From IMG/VR virus record IMGVR_UViG_3300028559_001543, positions 1 to 23,887 of that record: a DNA stretch of 23,887 bases; one strand, 5' to 3'. The notes beneath the pieces were generated by a model that did not search any database, was not told where the DNA came from, and saw nothing but the letters and a program-made list of their open reading frames with translations. The translations under genes were made by a program, and so were the position numbers. The first letter of the stretch is position 1; every line of letters begins with the position of its first letter. Of the stretch, positions 16,069 to 22,594 are shown piece after piece. Source of the DNA: a virus.

Positions 16069-17867
16069 GCAAGTATTTAATGTTTTTGGCTTTATGGCCT
16101 TTTCTTGTTTTTGGACAAAGCGATAAAGAAACCCGAAAGGCGCTAGATCGTGAAGTCAAAGATTTCAAGGAGAATGCAAAAGACCCTGACTTTATCGGAG
16201 TGCTACCTGGAGAAAGTCCGGTCTTTGTACGCAATCTCGTTGTAAATCCCCAGGCTGCTCAGTCTTGGGGCGCTCAGTTTGTGGGCGGGGCCGCATACCG
16301 TGAAGCCATTTCCAAGGCAGCCAAACGCGAAATCTTTGTATCGGTGTTTGATACGGGCCTACCTGATCACAACGACCTCAAAGGCGTTACGCTGTTTGGA
16401 AAAAACTTTGTGAGTGGTGAAGGCGGTGGCTTGCTTGATGGTCACGGCCACGCGACGCACGTAGGCGGGACAATTGCCGGGAACCCTCAAGGCGGCTTAA
16501 TTGCCCCCGCTGCTGGACTTGTTGACGCTGGCAAGATCAAGATCAAGTTTTACAAAGTGCTTTCAAACGGGGGCAGTGGTTCCATTGTGGACATTTACAA
16601 CGCAGCCAAAGCCGATTTGGAAGATTGCCGCCGAAGAATCGAAGAAGGCGGTTTTTGCATTTGGAATTATTCCCTGGGTGGAGGAACCACTAGCTACGCT
16701 CCATTGAATCAAGTCTTTGACGAAGCCGCCGCACTTGGTATCATCGTGTTTTGCGCCAATGGCAATAGCTCAGGACGTGGCGTAAATTACCCTGGCAACT
16801 ACCCAAAAAACTACGCCATTGCGGCAGGTAGACAAACAGCGTCAGCAATTGAAAAGGATTCGTATTCGACTTGGGGGCCTGAAAGCTGGGCTATTGAACC
16901 AGGCACAAACATTCTTTCCACGCTCACCAATCAAACCTATGGCGCTTGGAGTGGTACAAGTATGGCAACGCCTCATGCTGTTTCAATAGCCGCTGTGGTG
17001 GCTTCTGTGAATCCAAATTGGAACGCACCCCAGGTTATTGCACACATGCGCACGAATGCCCAGGATTTACCGCCAACGGGGAGAGATGAAAACAACGGCT
17101 TTGGCTATCATCTATTTTCCAAACTTCTTGGATCAAGTCCACCACCACCCCCAATACCAACTTGCAAGGCACCCACAGCAACACAGGTCAGCGCAAAAAG
17201 TGTAAGCTCAAGCGGGGCCATCCTTAACACCACCGTAACGGCTGACAATTACCAATTCAGATACCGTATACTTAATACAGGCGTTTGGTTGGTCACGAGC
17301 TGGAAAGGCAACGACGTAGTGATTACCGATTTGAAACCTGGCACCGTGTACGAAATCCAATGTCAAGTTCGATGTGGTGCAGTTGAGTCCGCCTACTCTC
17401 CAAGTGTCGCATTTAAAACCCTGAATGCTCCGACCAACCCCGTAAAACCTTACTACGAATGGAAGTCATACGCAATGCCACCCGCTGATAATCTTTTCAT
17501 GTACTGGCAAAGCGAGGGACAGCAACAAAAGCAAACAACGAAGCTTTCAAACATCAGCATTCGAGTCTATACAAACGGCTATGAATGGAGTCAAGATGAA
17601 GTAATGAGAGTTGTCTATGGATATTTCAGCGCAAACCGGGGCTTTATGCTTCGCGTCAATGATGATAACGAAACAGCTGCGAGATGGGCTGCGCATTTCC
17701 TGCTCAACGAACTTAAATCCAAACTTTCTAAATACGGAATGCAATTTCAAATTGAGCGCATTTGTGGAGAAACCGGGGGCGGGTCAATTGGTGTGAGGTA
17801 TTGTGATATCCGCAATTTTGTTACACCACTTGCAAGTGAAGCCGAAGTAAAGACATTTGAGCGATGA
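16065..17867 (+). CDS. Secreted subtilisin-like serine protease (S8) with FnIII domain
   Basis: This 600-residue protein opens with a signal peptide ending F-G|Q (residue 18, Q-rule). The S8 catalytic motifs are all present: Asp96 in F-D-T-G, His129 in G-H-A-T-H-V-G-G, oxyanion Asn234 in A-N-G-N, and Ser299 in S-G-T-S-M-A-T-P-H. The peptidase domain spans about residues 85-355. A poly-Pro linker (359-365) leads to an FnIII-like domain (about 366-453) and an unrecognised C-terminal domain (about 460-590) with three Cys. No I9 inhibitor propeptide is evident in the short N-terminal region. It would act in the periplasm, outside the cell or on the virion surface. It is coupled by ATGA overlaps to the lipoprotein before and the small gene after. 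Confidence 0.9.
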   Translation: MSKYLMFLALWPFLVFGQSDKETRKALDREVKDFKENAKDPDFIGVLPGESPVFVRNLVVNPQAAQSWGAQFVGGAAYREAISKAAKREIFVSVFDTGLPDHNDLKGVTLFGKNFVSGEGGGLLDGHGHATHVGGTIAGNPQGGLIAPAAGLVDAGKIKIKFYKVLSNGGSGSIVDIYNAAKADLEDCRRRIEEGGFCIWNYSLGGGTTSYAPLNQVFDEAAALGIIVFCANGNSSGRGVNYPGNYPKNYAIAAGRQTASAIEKDSYSTWGPESWAIEPGTNILSTLTNQTYGAWSGTSMATPHAVSIAAVVASVNPNWNAPQVIAHMRTNAQDLPPTGRDENNGFGYHLFSKLLGSSPPPPPIPTCKAPTATQVSAKSVSSSGAILNTTVTADNYQFRYRILNTGVWLVTSWKGNDVVITDLKPGTVYEIQCQVRCGAVESAYSPSVAFKTLNAPTNPVKPYYEWKSYAMPPADNLFMYWQSEGQQQKQTTKLSNISIRVYTNGYEWSQDEVMRVVYGYFSANRGFMLRVNDDNETAARWAAHFLLNELKSKLSKYGMQFQIERICGETGGGSIGVRYCDIRNFVTPLASEAEVKTFER

Positions 17868-18118
17868 AAACATACGGGCCAACGCCTTATTGCATCGAAA
17901 ATCCGGTAAGAATTAGGGTTAATGGGGTTGAGGTGGGGGTAGGGGCTGCGATATGGGTTACACCTTCACCTCCTGCCCTACTCTACATAGTGCCAGAAGC
18001 AACACAGGAACAATACGAAATCCTTTATCACCGGGGCCACAAACAAAGAATCTATGAGTACGACAATCAGCAGGGGCGTAAAATTAAGACTGGCAAGTCC
18101 AATACCCGCAAGCCCTGA
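17864..18118 (+). CDS. Small protein of unknown function
   Basis: This 84-residue protein starts in the subtilase stop (ATGA 17864-17867). The N-terminal half is beta-like with Val/Gly-rich strands (I-R-V-N-G-V-E-V-G-V-G), and the tail is basic (G-R-K-I-K-T-G-K-S). It overlaps the portal gene start by 65 bases in another frame, a larger overlap than others here. It may be a small virion or connector protein by position. The long overlap leaves some doubt on its exact end or on the portal start, but the coupling to the upstream gene argues that it is real. Confidence 0.5.
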   Translation: MKTYGPTPYCIENPVRIRVNGVEVGVGAAIWVTPSPPALLYIVPEATQEQYEILYHRGHKQRIYEYDNQQGRKIKTGKSNTRKP

Positions 18119-19424
18119 CATTGAAGAGCTTAAAAAACAGTACAAAGAACTTGGAATTATTCCCTACTTTGGCAACGAACCCAGGGAAGGAACTTTGTTT
18201 TTGCAACTGATTCGTGAGATTTGCGGCCTTTCGCCTACGTTCAATTCCACGATGAACGCCAAAAATAAGTTCACGTTTGGAAGCCGAACCAAGATAGGCA
18301 GTAATACAAGGCCGGGACTGTACCAGGAAAACCAAGCCGAAACCCCACTGGCAACTCAAGAGGCGTATTCAGACCGTACCGAAGAATTAGGCCTACCTCT
18401 CAATCAAATCCTTTCCACCGCCGAAAATCTGAATCGCCACTACTGCGAAAGCGGTAACGCCTGGCTGATCATCAAACGGGCCACGGTTGCTGGTGTGACC
18501 AAATACAAGATGCACGCAGAGCATTACCTAAACTGTGCTTACCTGACCCCAAAGCCGGGCGAAGAAATGCGAAACTTTGCCATTGTGTCGCCATACATTA
18601 CCGACATCCAGAAAATGAGAGATACAGGTAAGTGGAAAATTCTGGAAGCTGTGCGCCCTGGCGATGCCCTGATTTGGAGCAAAAAGGACAATGGCGTTGA
18701 ATATGCCTTAGTACACATTATGGATGAAAGCGGCACAGAACCCAATAGCGTCTATGGCCGCAGCCGTCAATTATCCTGCCTCATGGCGATGTATGCAGAG
18801 TATTACCAGGAAACACTAAACGCCAAAGTCTCAAGCACCGATATTGTAACCAAATTGCTTATAGCAATGGAGGGGCCAAGCCCTGAGAACTACGACATGG
18901 AAGACTTTGAAAACGAGGAATTGTACGAAGTTGGAAGCACCGGAATAGGAGCCAAAAGAAAAGGTTTGTTTGAAAGGAACATGGATCGCATTCGGATGCT
19001 CACTACCAACGTAGGCAGCTTTGAAGAAACCAGCTCCATCTTTGGCATGGAATACCCGGCAGGGGCCAAGCCACCAACACCCATTAAATTGGATTTAAAC
19101 CGGGATGTGGCGTACAATACTTGGAGTACCGACCGTTGCAGCCGGGTTATTGCCTCAGTGAATGGGTATTTCTCCGACCTTTTGAACCTCACCAAAACCC
19201 CATCAGGAATTGGCGGGAACATGCTCAAGGATTTGTTTTTAATCATGCGCGCGGGAACCATTGCACCGGATCAGGCATTTTGGGAAACCGTGCTAAATGG
19301 CGTACTCAGCCAACTACCGGAATTAGAACAGGATTTGGGCTTAAAACTACTGGACAACATCGAGCAATTGGTACAATCACTCACCAACCAGGCACCCGCC
19401 GCAAACGTGACAATCGGCATATGA
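18054..19424 (+). CDS. Phage portal protein
   Basis: This 456-residue protein shows portal signatures. Residues about 128-141 (H-Y-C-E-S-G-N-A-W-L-I-I-K-R) match the 'G-N-A-y/w' strand before the clip region. A later N-S-V-Y-G-R-S-R (about 230) fits the 'G-x-S-x-L' helix seen in the HK97 portal family. A helical crown-like C-terminus is rich in Leu and Gln. Portals form the dodecameric ring at one capsid vertex through which DNA is packaged and ejected. The gene lies about 8 kb downstream of the capsid gene with fibre and lysis genes between, an unusual placement. Its stop overlaps the connector-like gene start by ATGA (19421-19424). ATG 18054 is the first in frame. Confidence 0.8.
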   Translation: MSTTISRGVKLRLASPIPASPDIEELKKQYKELGIIPYFGNEPREGTLFLQLIREICGLSPTFNSTMNAKNKFTFGSRTKIGSNTRPGLYQENQAETPLATQEAYSDRTEELGLPLNQILSTAENLNRHYCESGNAWLIIKRATVAGVTKYKMHAEHYLNCAYLTPKPGEEMRNFAIVSPYITDIQKMRDTGKWKILEAVRPGDALIWSKKDNGVEYALVHIMDESGTEPNSVYGRSRQLSCLMAMYAEYYQETLNAKVSSTDIVTKLLIAMEGPSPENYDMEDFENEELYEVGSTGIGAKRKGLFERNMDRIRMLTTNVGSFEETSSIFGMEYPAGAKPPTPIKLDLNRDVAYNTWSTDRCSRVIASVNGYFSDLLNLTKTPSGIGGNMLKDLFLIMRAGTIAPDQAFWETVLNGVLSQLPELEQDLGLKLLDNIEQLVQSLTNQAPAANVTIGI

Positions 19425-20110
19425 AAACACTTATCCAGCCCCGCGACGTACCAAAGTACACGTCAATGCAACTACCTGGAAACCCTTGTACATTCAGGGA
19501 GATTTTCCATATTGAAGTGTACGAATTTCGCCACAGCCTGGGCGATGACTACCGCAAAACTCTACTTTCGGCAATGGTTGACTATATCGGAACTGATTTG
19601 TATAGCGACCAAACCACCTACAACGAAGGCGATTTGGTAACATACTGGATCAACGAAAGCCTACAAGTTTACCGAGCGCTGACCACCACCGACGCAATAC
19701 CGACAACGGTAGCAGATTGGGAACCGGCACCCATCTTTGAAGACGGAGACTGCCAAGCCAAATACAACGAGCTTTACTGCGATTACTTGGCCCCGTACCT
19801 GGCCTACTGTGTACTGATCAAGAAACTACCGTCCTTGGTTGCCATAATAAGCGACAAGGGCGTTTTGCAGTTCAATGGTCTATCTTATCAACCAGCGGAT
19901 CAAAGCAGCGTAGCGAGTCTAAAAGCGGCTTTAGAATCGGAAAGATTGATGATTTACTCTAACATGGTAGCATGGCTCAAAGCAGACAAGGACAATACCT
20001 GTTTTTCGGGTATTGATTTTGGAACCTCCGAGGATTGCGACGGCTGCGGTTTAGTCAAAAACGTCAAACTATATAATCGGTATCAACGTGGGCAATACAA
20101 GTTCGCATAA
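19421..20110 (+). CDS. Putative head-tail connector protein with carbohydrate-binding-like segment
   Basis: ATG 19421 (229 residues) overlaps the portal stop; the frame is open further upstream inside the portal gene but no start there is needed. The protein is mostly helical with a Y-L-A-P-Y-L-A-Y block. Residues about 61-103 form a small inserted module (Y-N-E-G-D-L-V-T-Y ... V-Y-R-A-L ... P-T-T-V-A-D-W) that closely follows the CBM5/12 chitin-binding-like pattern. The C-terminus carries a C-D-G-C-G cluster (206-210). Position after the portal suggests an adaptor or connector, similar to what I recall of DUF6712-type proteins in Bacteroidota phages (uncertain). Confidence 0.5.
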   Translation: MKTLIQPRDVPKYTSMQLPGNPCTFREIFHIEVYEFRHSLGDDYRKTLLSAMVDYIGTDLYSDQTTYNEGDLVTYWINESLQVYRALTTTDAIPTTVADWEPAPIFEDGDCQAKYNELYCDYLAPYLAYCVLIKKLPSLVAIISDKGVLQFNGLSYQPADQSSVASLKAALESERLMIYSNMVAWLKADKDNTCFSGIDFGTSEDCDGCGLVKNVKLYNRYQRGQYKFA

Positions 20111-20381
20111 ATTTGTGGAAAGCACGATTTTGAAGATTGTGCAATTGGGCGGCACCATTACGGATGATGCCACCTTTGAAAAGCGGTCGGAGGTTTGTAG
20201 AGGTTGCTCCAATTTTGGTAAAGTCTACGTCCTGGGAATTGAGTTGGAAGGCTGCATTATTTGCGGCTGTCCACTCGAAACAAAAGGCCGTACAAACTCT
20301 TTTTTCAGCCTCACTAGGGGCAGGGTAATTGATACCACTTGCCCACACCCTGGCGGCGATAAATGGAATTTTGGGCAATAA
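20088..20381 (+). CDS. Small zinc-ribbon-like Cys-rich protein
   Basis: This 97-residue protein begins at GTG 20088 (or GTG 20115), overlapping the previous gene by 23 bases. Six Cys form a metal-site pattern: C37-x-x-C40, C56-x-x-C59-G-C61 and C85-P-H-P-G-G-D-K-W. Similar C-x-x-C ... C-G-C-P-L ... C-P-x-x-x-W proteins are widespread in Bacteroidota and other phages, where their function is not defined. A Zn or Fe-S site is inferred. The stop overlaps the A-run of a reverse-strand terminator, so this gene marks the end of the forward morphogenesis unit that begins upstream. Confidence 0.65.
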   Translation: MGNTSSHKFVESTILKIVQLGGTITDDATFEKRSEVCRGCSNFGKVYVLGIELEGCIICGCPLETKGRTNSFFSLTRGRVIDTTCPHPGGDKWNFGQ

Positions 20382-20407
20382 AAAAGCCCCTCCTAAAGTG
20401 GAGGGGC
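20380..20407 (-). terminator. Rho-independent terminator for the reverse gene
   Basis: GCCCCTCC (20386-20393) pairs with GGAGGGGC (20400-20407) around a six-base loop. Six A bases (20380-20385) become a T-run on the minus strand. The site ends the transcript of the reverse gene at 20441-20671 and could also reduce readthrough from the forward unit by RNA pairing, although no T-run follows on the plus strand. Confidence 0.75.
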
Positions 20408-20440
20408 CGTAACCCCAAAGGGTTCAATTGCGAGATTTTT

Positions 20441-20671
20441 TTAGTCAATACGGAAATGAGTAGCGCGTCCACTTTCGGTGTTTTCTATCCTCACCTCAGT
20501 GCAGAAAAATACATCATCGTGCCAAGCGTCAACCTTCAATTCCGTTCCGTTTTCTGCTTTCTTGTTGTGGGTTTCAAATGCGCGGTTGATTGCACCAGTT
20601 TTGCCTTTAAAAGTAGGATACTTGTCTGCAATTTTGATTGCCCGATCTTTGATAGTTTGTACATTTTTCAT
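20441..20671 (-). CDS. Moron-like small reverse gene, unknown function
   Basis: This 76-residue gene lies on the opposite strand to all neighbours, between the zinc-ribbon gene and a forward structural-type gene. It has its own terminator (20380-20407) and a promoter-like sequence (20714-20742). The protein starts MKNVQTIKDRAIKIADKYP, is helical and basic at the N-terminus, and ends in a beta-like half (E-L-K-V-D-A-W-H-D-D-V-F-F-C-T-E-V-R-I). No family was recognised. Independent control inside a late cluster is the definition of a phage 'moron', typically a gene useful to the lysogen or a defence or counter-defence factor. That role is inferred from context only. Confidence 0.6.
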   Translation of the reverse strand: MKNVQTIKDRAIKIADKYPTFKGKTGAINRAFETHNKKAENGTELKVDAWHDDVFFCTEVRIENTESGRATHFRID

Positions 20672-20707
20672 CGAAATTGGTTTTTATTGCATCGCTTAAT
20701 TGCTTTG

Positions 20708-20728
20708 CATACACGAATATACATACAC
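20708..20728 (-). promoter_or_regulatory. Direct repeat GTGTATG-N7-GTGTATG, candidate operator
   Basis: Two identical GTGTATG copies (minus strand 20728-20722 and 20714-20708) are separated by seven bases and bracket the predicted -7 element of the reverse gene. The same heptamer appears in the promoter region at 22042-22048, which suggests a shared regulator. Confidence 0.4.
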
Positions 20729-20742
20729 TTATGTTAATACAA
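20714..20742 (-). promoter_or_regulatory. Bacteroidota-type promoter for the reverse gene
   Basis: On the minus strand TTG (20742-20740) lies 18 bases before TATATTCG (20721-20714), which matches the TAnnTTTG -7 consensus except at one position. The ATG at 20671 lies about 40 bases downstream. Confidence 0.35.
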
Positions 20743-20789
20743 TAGTGTTTTGTGAAATATTTTAAAAAAAACTTTAAAACGCATAAATC

Positions 20790-21188
20790 ATGGGTGCATA
20801 CGACACTGCTGGGCGATGGAGGGCGAATACCGAAGCCCTCAACACAAATGCTGTCCGGGTTATTGATTACGATACCCCAGGCACAGGCCGAAAAGACACG
20901 GCGACGGTAAACACCTCAAGTCGTACCAACTTTACTGGCTTTGAATACACCGGAAAAGATGCGGTTACGCGCACAATTACCGGGCTTGTAATCCCAAAAG
21001 CTGAGGGCGATTTGATCAAGTGGGCCATCTTGGAGGAAATCCAAAAGGACGAAGTTGATACCGTTATCGAAGTCCCTACTTCTTCCTCCACCTCGTTTGT
21101 GGTCAATCACTACGGCAGCGGTACGCTGGTTGCGGTTACTTTTGACGCCACACGCTCGACACTGAGCCGGGGCGCTCTTCCTTCGTAA
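20790..21188 (+). CDS. Putative abundant virion structural protein
   Basis: This 132-residue protein is Thr/Val-rich and predicted mainly beta, with no Cys and no signal peptide. It starts M-G-A-Y-D-T-A-G-R-W-R. It is set apart from its neighbours: a 118-base upstream region shared with the divergent reverse gene and a terminator at 21231-21257. A small beta-rich protein with its own transcription unit among structural genes would suit a tail tube or head-decoration protein, but I do not recognise a family motif. The leader just upstream is very A-rich (tttaaaaaaaactttaaaacg), as seen before well-expressed Bacteroidota genes. Confidence 0.45.
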   Translation: MGAYDTAGRWRANTEALNTNAVRVIDYDTPGTGRKDTATVNTSSRTNFTGFEYTGKDAVTRTITGLVIPKAEGDLIKWAILEEIQKDEVDTVIEVPTSSSTSFVVNHYGSGTLVAVTFDATRSTLSRGALPS

Positions 21189-21230
21189 GCCCTCAATAAA
21201 ACGCTTTTGTTAATTCTCATTAGTACATAC

Positions 21231-21257
21231 GGGCAGGTTTACAATTTGCCCTTTTTT
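21231..21257 (+). terminator. Rho-independent terminator
   Basis: GGGCAGG (21231-21237) pairs with TTTGCCC (21245-21251), including two G-T pairs, around a seven-base loop. It is followed by six T bases (21252-21257). It ends the transcript of the 132-residue gene 43 bases after its stop. Confidence 0.7.
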
Positions 21258-21281
21258 ATTCACCAATCAAAGTAGATCAAA

Positions 21282-21956
21282 ATGATTTTTTCAAAGCAAA
21301 TCAAAGAGCTTAAAGACAAGTCTTGGCCCTTTTGGCTCACTATGTTGGCAAACCTTGGTATCAACACAACCAAGAACGCACTAGCAAAACGGCTACCGGA
21401 TGATTCACCAGAAGAAATTCTAACCGTGAACCTGGCTAGTTTGATGCTTTCGATTGTAAAATTTATGTCGGATGAAATCACCGACAACGCCAAACAAGTG
21501 CGTGAAGGTCTTTTGAAGTGGCTCAATGAGTTTATGACCCCGTTTTTGTTCAACCTGTTTCAACCAGCAGTAGACAAAATCAAGCAGGTGTACAACAGAG
21601 ACATGATCCAGTACCTCAAGGACACCACCGAAAAAATTTCCTTCTTGCTCACTGACGCGATTGCACCCAACGACGAACAAATTTCCGCCTACCTTGATTC
21701 AGAGTTCCGAAAGCCAGAAACCAAAGATTTGGTCATCAATCAATTTGCTGCTGGCAACCTGAAAAATTCCGGCCTCGACTCTGATTTGGTCGCGTTTTTG
21801 ACTGAAGCAATGGGGATTGGATGGGATGCGCTTTTGGGCAATTCGGCTAACGTGCTTTCTGTTATTACCGTTCAAGAACAGGACAATGTGAAGATTGTCA
21901 ACTTGACCATGAAGAACGGAATCACGGCAACGCTGACGCTCTCAAAAGCAGCATAA
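21282..21956 (+). CDS. Helical protein of unknown function
   Basis: This 224-residue protein is mostly helical. A Trp/Phe-rich N-terminal helix (S-W-P-F-W-L-T-M-L-A-N-L) is not long enough for a clear membrane segment. A charged middle (residues about 85-150) is followed by a short beta-like C-terminus (V-K-I-V-N-L-T-M-K-N-G-I-T-A-T-L-T-L). It lies 25 bases downstream of one terminator and is followed by another (21983-22018), so it is probably expressed as a single gene. The context of structural genes suggests a virion or assembly protein. No family was recognised. Confidence 0.6.
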   Translation: MIFSKQIKELKDKSWPFWLTMLANLGINTTKNALAKRLPDDSPEEILTVNLASLMLSIVKFMSDEITDNAKQVREGLLKWLNEFMTPFLFNLFQPAVDKIKQVYNRDMIQYLKDTTEKISFLLTDAIAPNDEQISAYLDSEFRKPETKDLVINQFAAGNLKNSGLDSDLVAFLTEAMGIGWDALLGNSANVLSVITVQEQDNVKIVNLTMKNGITATLTLSKAA

Positions 21957-21982
21957 GCCATTTGATTACTTTCGGTTCAACG

Positions 21983-22018
21983 GGGTAGCGGGTTAAAATC
22001 CACTACCCTATTTTTTTT
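21983..22018 (+). terminator. Rho-independent terminator
   Basis: GGGTAGCGG (21983-21991) pairs with CCACTACCC (22000-22008) with one mismatch and an eight-base loop. It is followed by TA and eight T bases (22011-22018). It ends the transcript of the 224-residue gene and isolates it from the next unit. Confidence 0.8.
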
Positions 22019-22039
22019 GTAAAATAAATCGGTCAAAAG

Positions 22040-22070
22040 TTGTGTATGTTTACAGATACACTTATATTGT
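22040..22070 (+). promoter_or_regulatory. Candidate promoter of the two-gene unit
   Basis: TTG (22040-22042) lies 20 bases before TATATTGT (22063-22070), a weak match to the TAnnTTTG -7 element. A closer -7 match, TATGTTTA (22045-22052), has no well-spaced -33. The region follows a strong terminator directly and precedes ATG 22103. Confidence 0.3.
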
Positions 22071-22074
22071 GTAT
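22042..22074 (+). promoter_or_regulatory. Candidate operator with three GTGTAT half-sites
   Basis: GTGTAT (22042-22047), ATACAC (22056-22061) and GTGTAT (22069-22074) occur at 13-14-base steps. The last two form a perfect inverted repeat with a seven-base loop over the predicted -7 region. The same hexamers occur twice at 14-base spacing in the reverse gene's promoter (20708-20728). Confidence 0.45.
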
Positions 22075-22102
22075 TATTAATTCACAACCACAATTTACGA
22101 TC

Positions 22103-22249
22103 ATGCAAGTCGAAGTATTTTATTTTGAGGGCTGCTATTTCCTTGGGAATTTTGAGGCAGCTGTAAAAAGATACGAAAAAGCAAGGCCGGGTAAAAAATT
22201 ATTTATCTGGATTTGCGATACATTCACCGAGTTAAAACCCATAAAATGA
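22103..22249 (+). CDS. Very small protein, first gene of an independent unit
   Basis: I choose ATG 22103 (48 residues, MQVEVFYFEGCYFLGNFEAA); the frame is open upstream only through non-ATG codons over the promoter region. The protein is aromatic-rich and ends with a basic and hydrophobic stretch (K-K-L-F-I-W-I-C-D). It overlaps the next gene by ATGA (22246-22249). Its unit is framed by terminators at 21983-22018 and 22595-22629, and the base composition is more AT-rich than in the structural genes. Function is unknown; paired small genes of this form can be toxin-antitoxin or regulatory pairs, but nothing in the sequence proves that. Confidence 0.5.
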   Translation: MQVEVFYFEGCYFLGNFEAAVKRYEKARPGKKLFIWICDTFTELKPIK

Positions 22250-22566
22250 ACTACATAAACGGACTAATCATTTCTTTTGATCCTCAGTATTTGTTACTTA
22301 GAATTGAGGATGGAAAAGAAACTATCAAAGGCTCTTGGTTTTCCAATCTTGCCGAATCACTTGGAGGAAGCGTTGATTTTGTAGGTCAAGACGATAAAAA
22401 AAGGATCGAAGTATATGTATCTTTTGAGTTATTTGAGCAATTGAAAAACGAAAAATGTTTGCTGTCTTCGGCGCATTCTATGCGTAGAATAAGGACAACC
22501 CCAATGGATATATTAGGAAAGCTAATTTACTCCCAATATTCGGAGTTTGATAATGATTTAGGATAG
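22246..22566 (+). CDS. Small protein, second gene of an independent unit
   Basis: ATG 22246 (106 residues) overlaps the previous stop as ATGA, which decides it over the earlier in-frame ATG at 22213. The N-terminal part is beta-like (Y-I-N-G-L-I-I-S-F-D-P-Q-Y-L-L-L-R-I), and the C-terminus is helical with a M-R-R-I-R basic patch. No family, signal peptide or membrane segment was recognised. A strong terminator follows 28 bases after the stop. Confidence 0.55.
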   Translation: MNYINGLIISFDPQYLLLRIEDGKETIKGSWFSNLAESLGGSVDFVGQDDKKRIEVYVSFELFEQLKNEKCLLSSAHSMRRIRTTPMDILGKLIYSQYSEFDNDLG

Positions 22567-22594
22567 TAATTCAGTAAGTTTAGGTCATATTTTT

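Noticed and set aside
19121-19420. Extended start for the connector-like protein
   Set aside because: Overlaps 300 bases of the portal gene; the ATGA overlap at 19421 is the better start.
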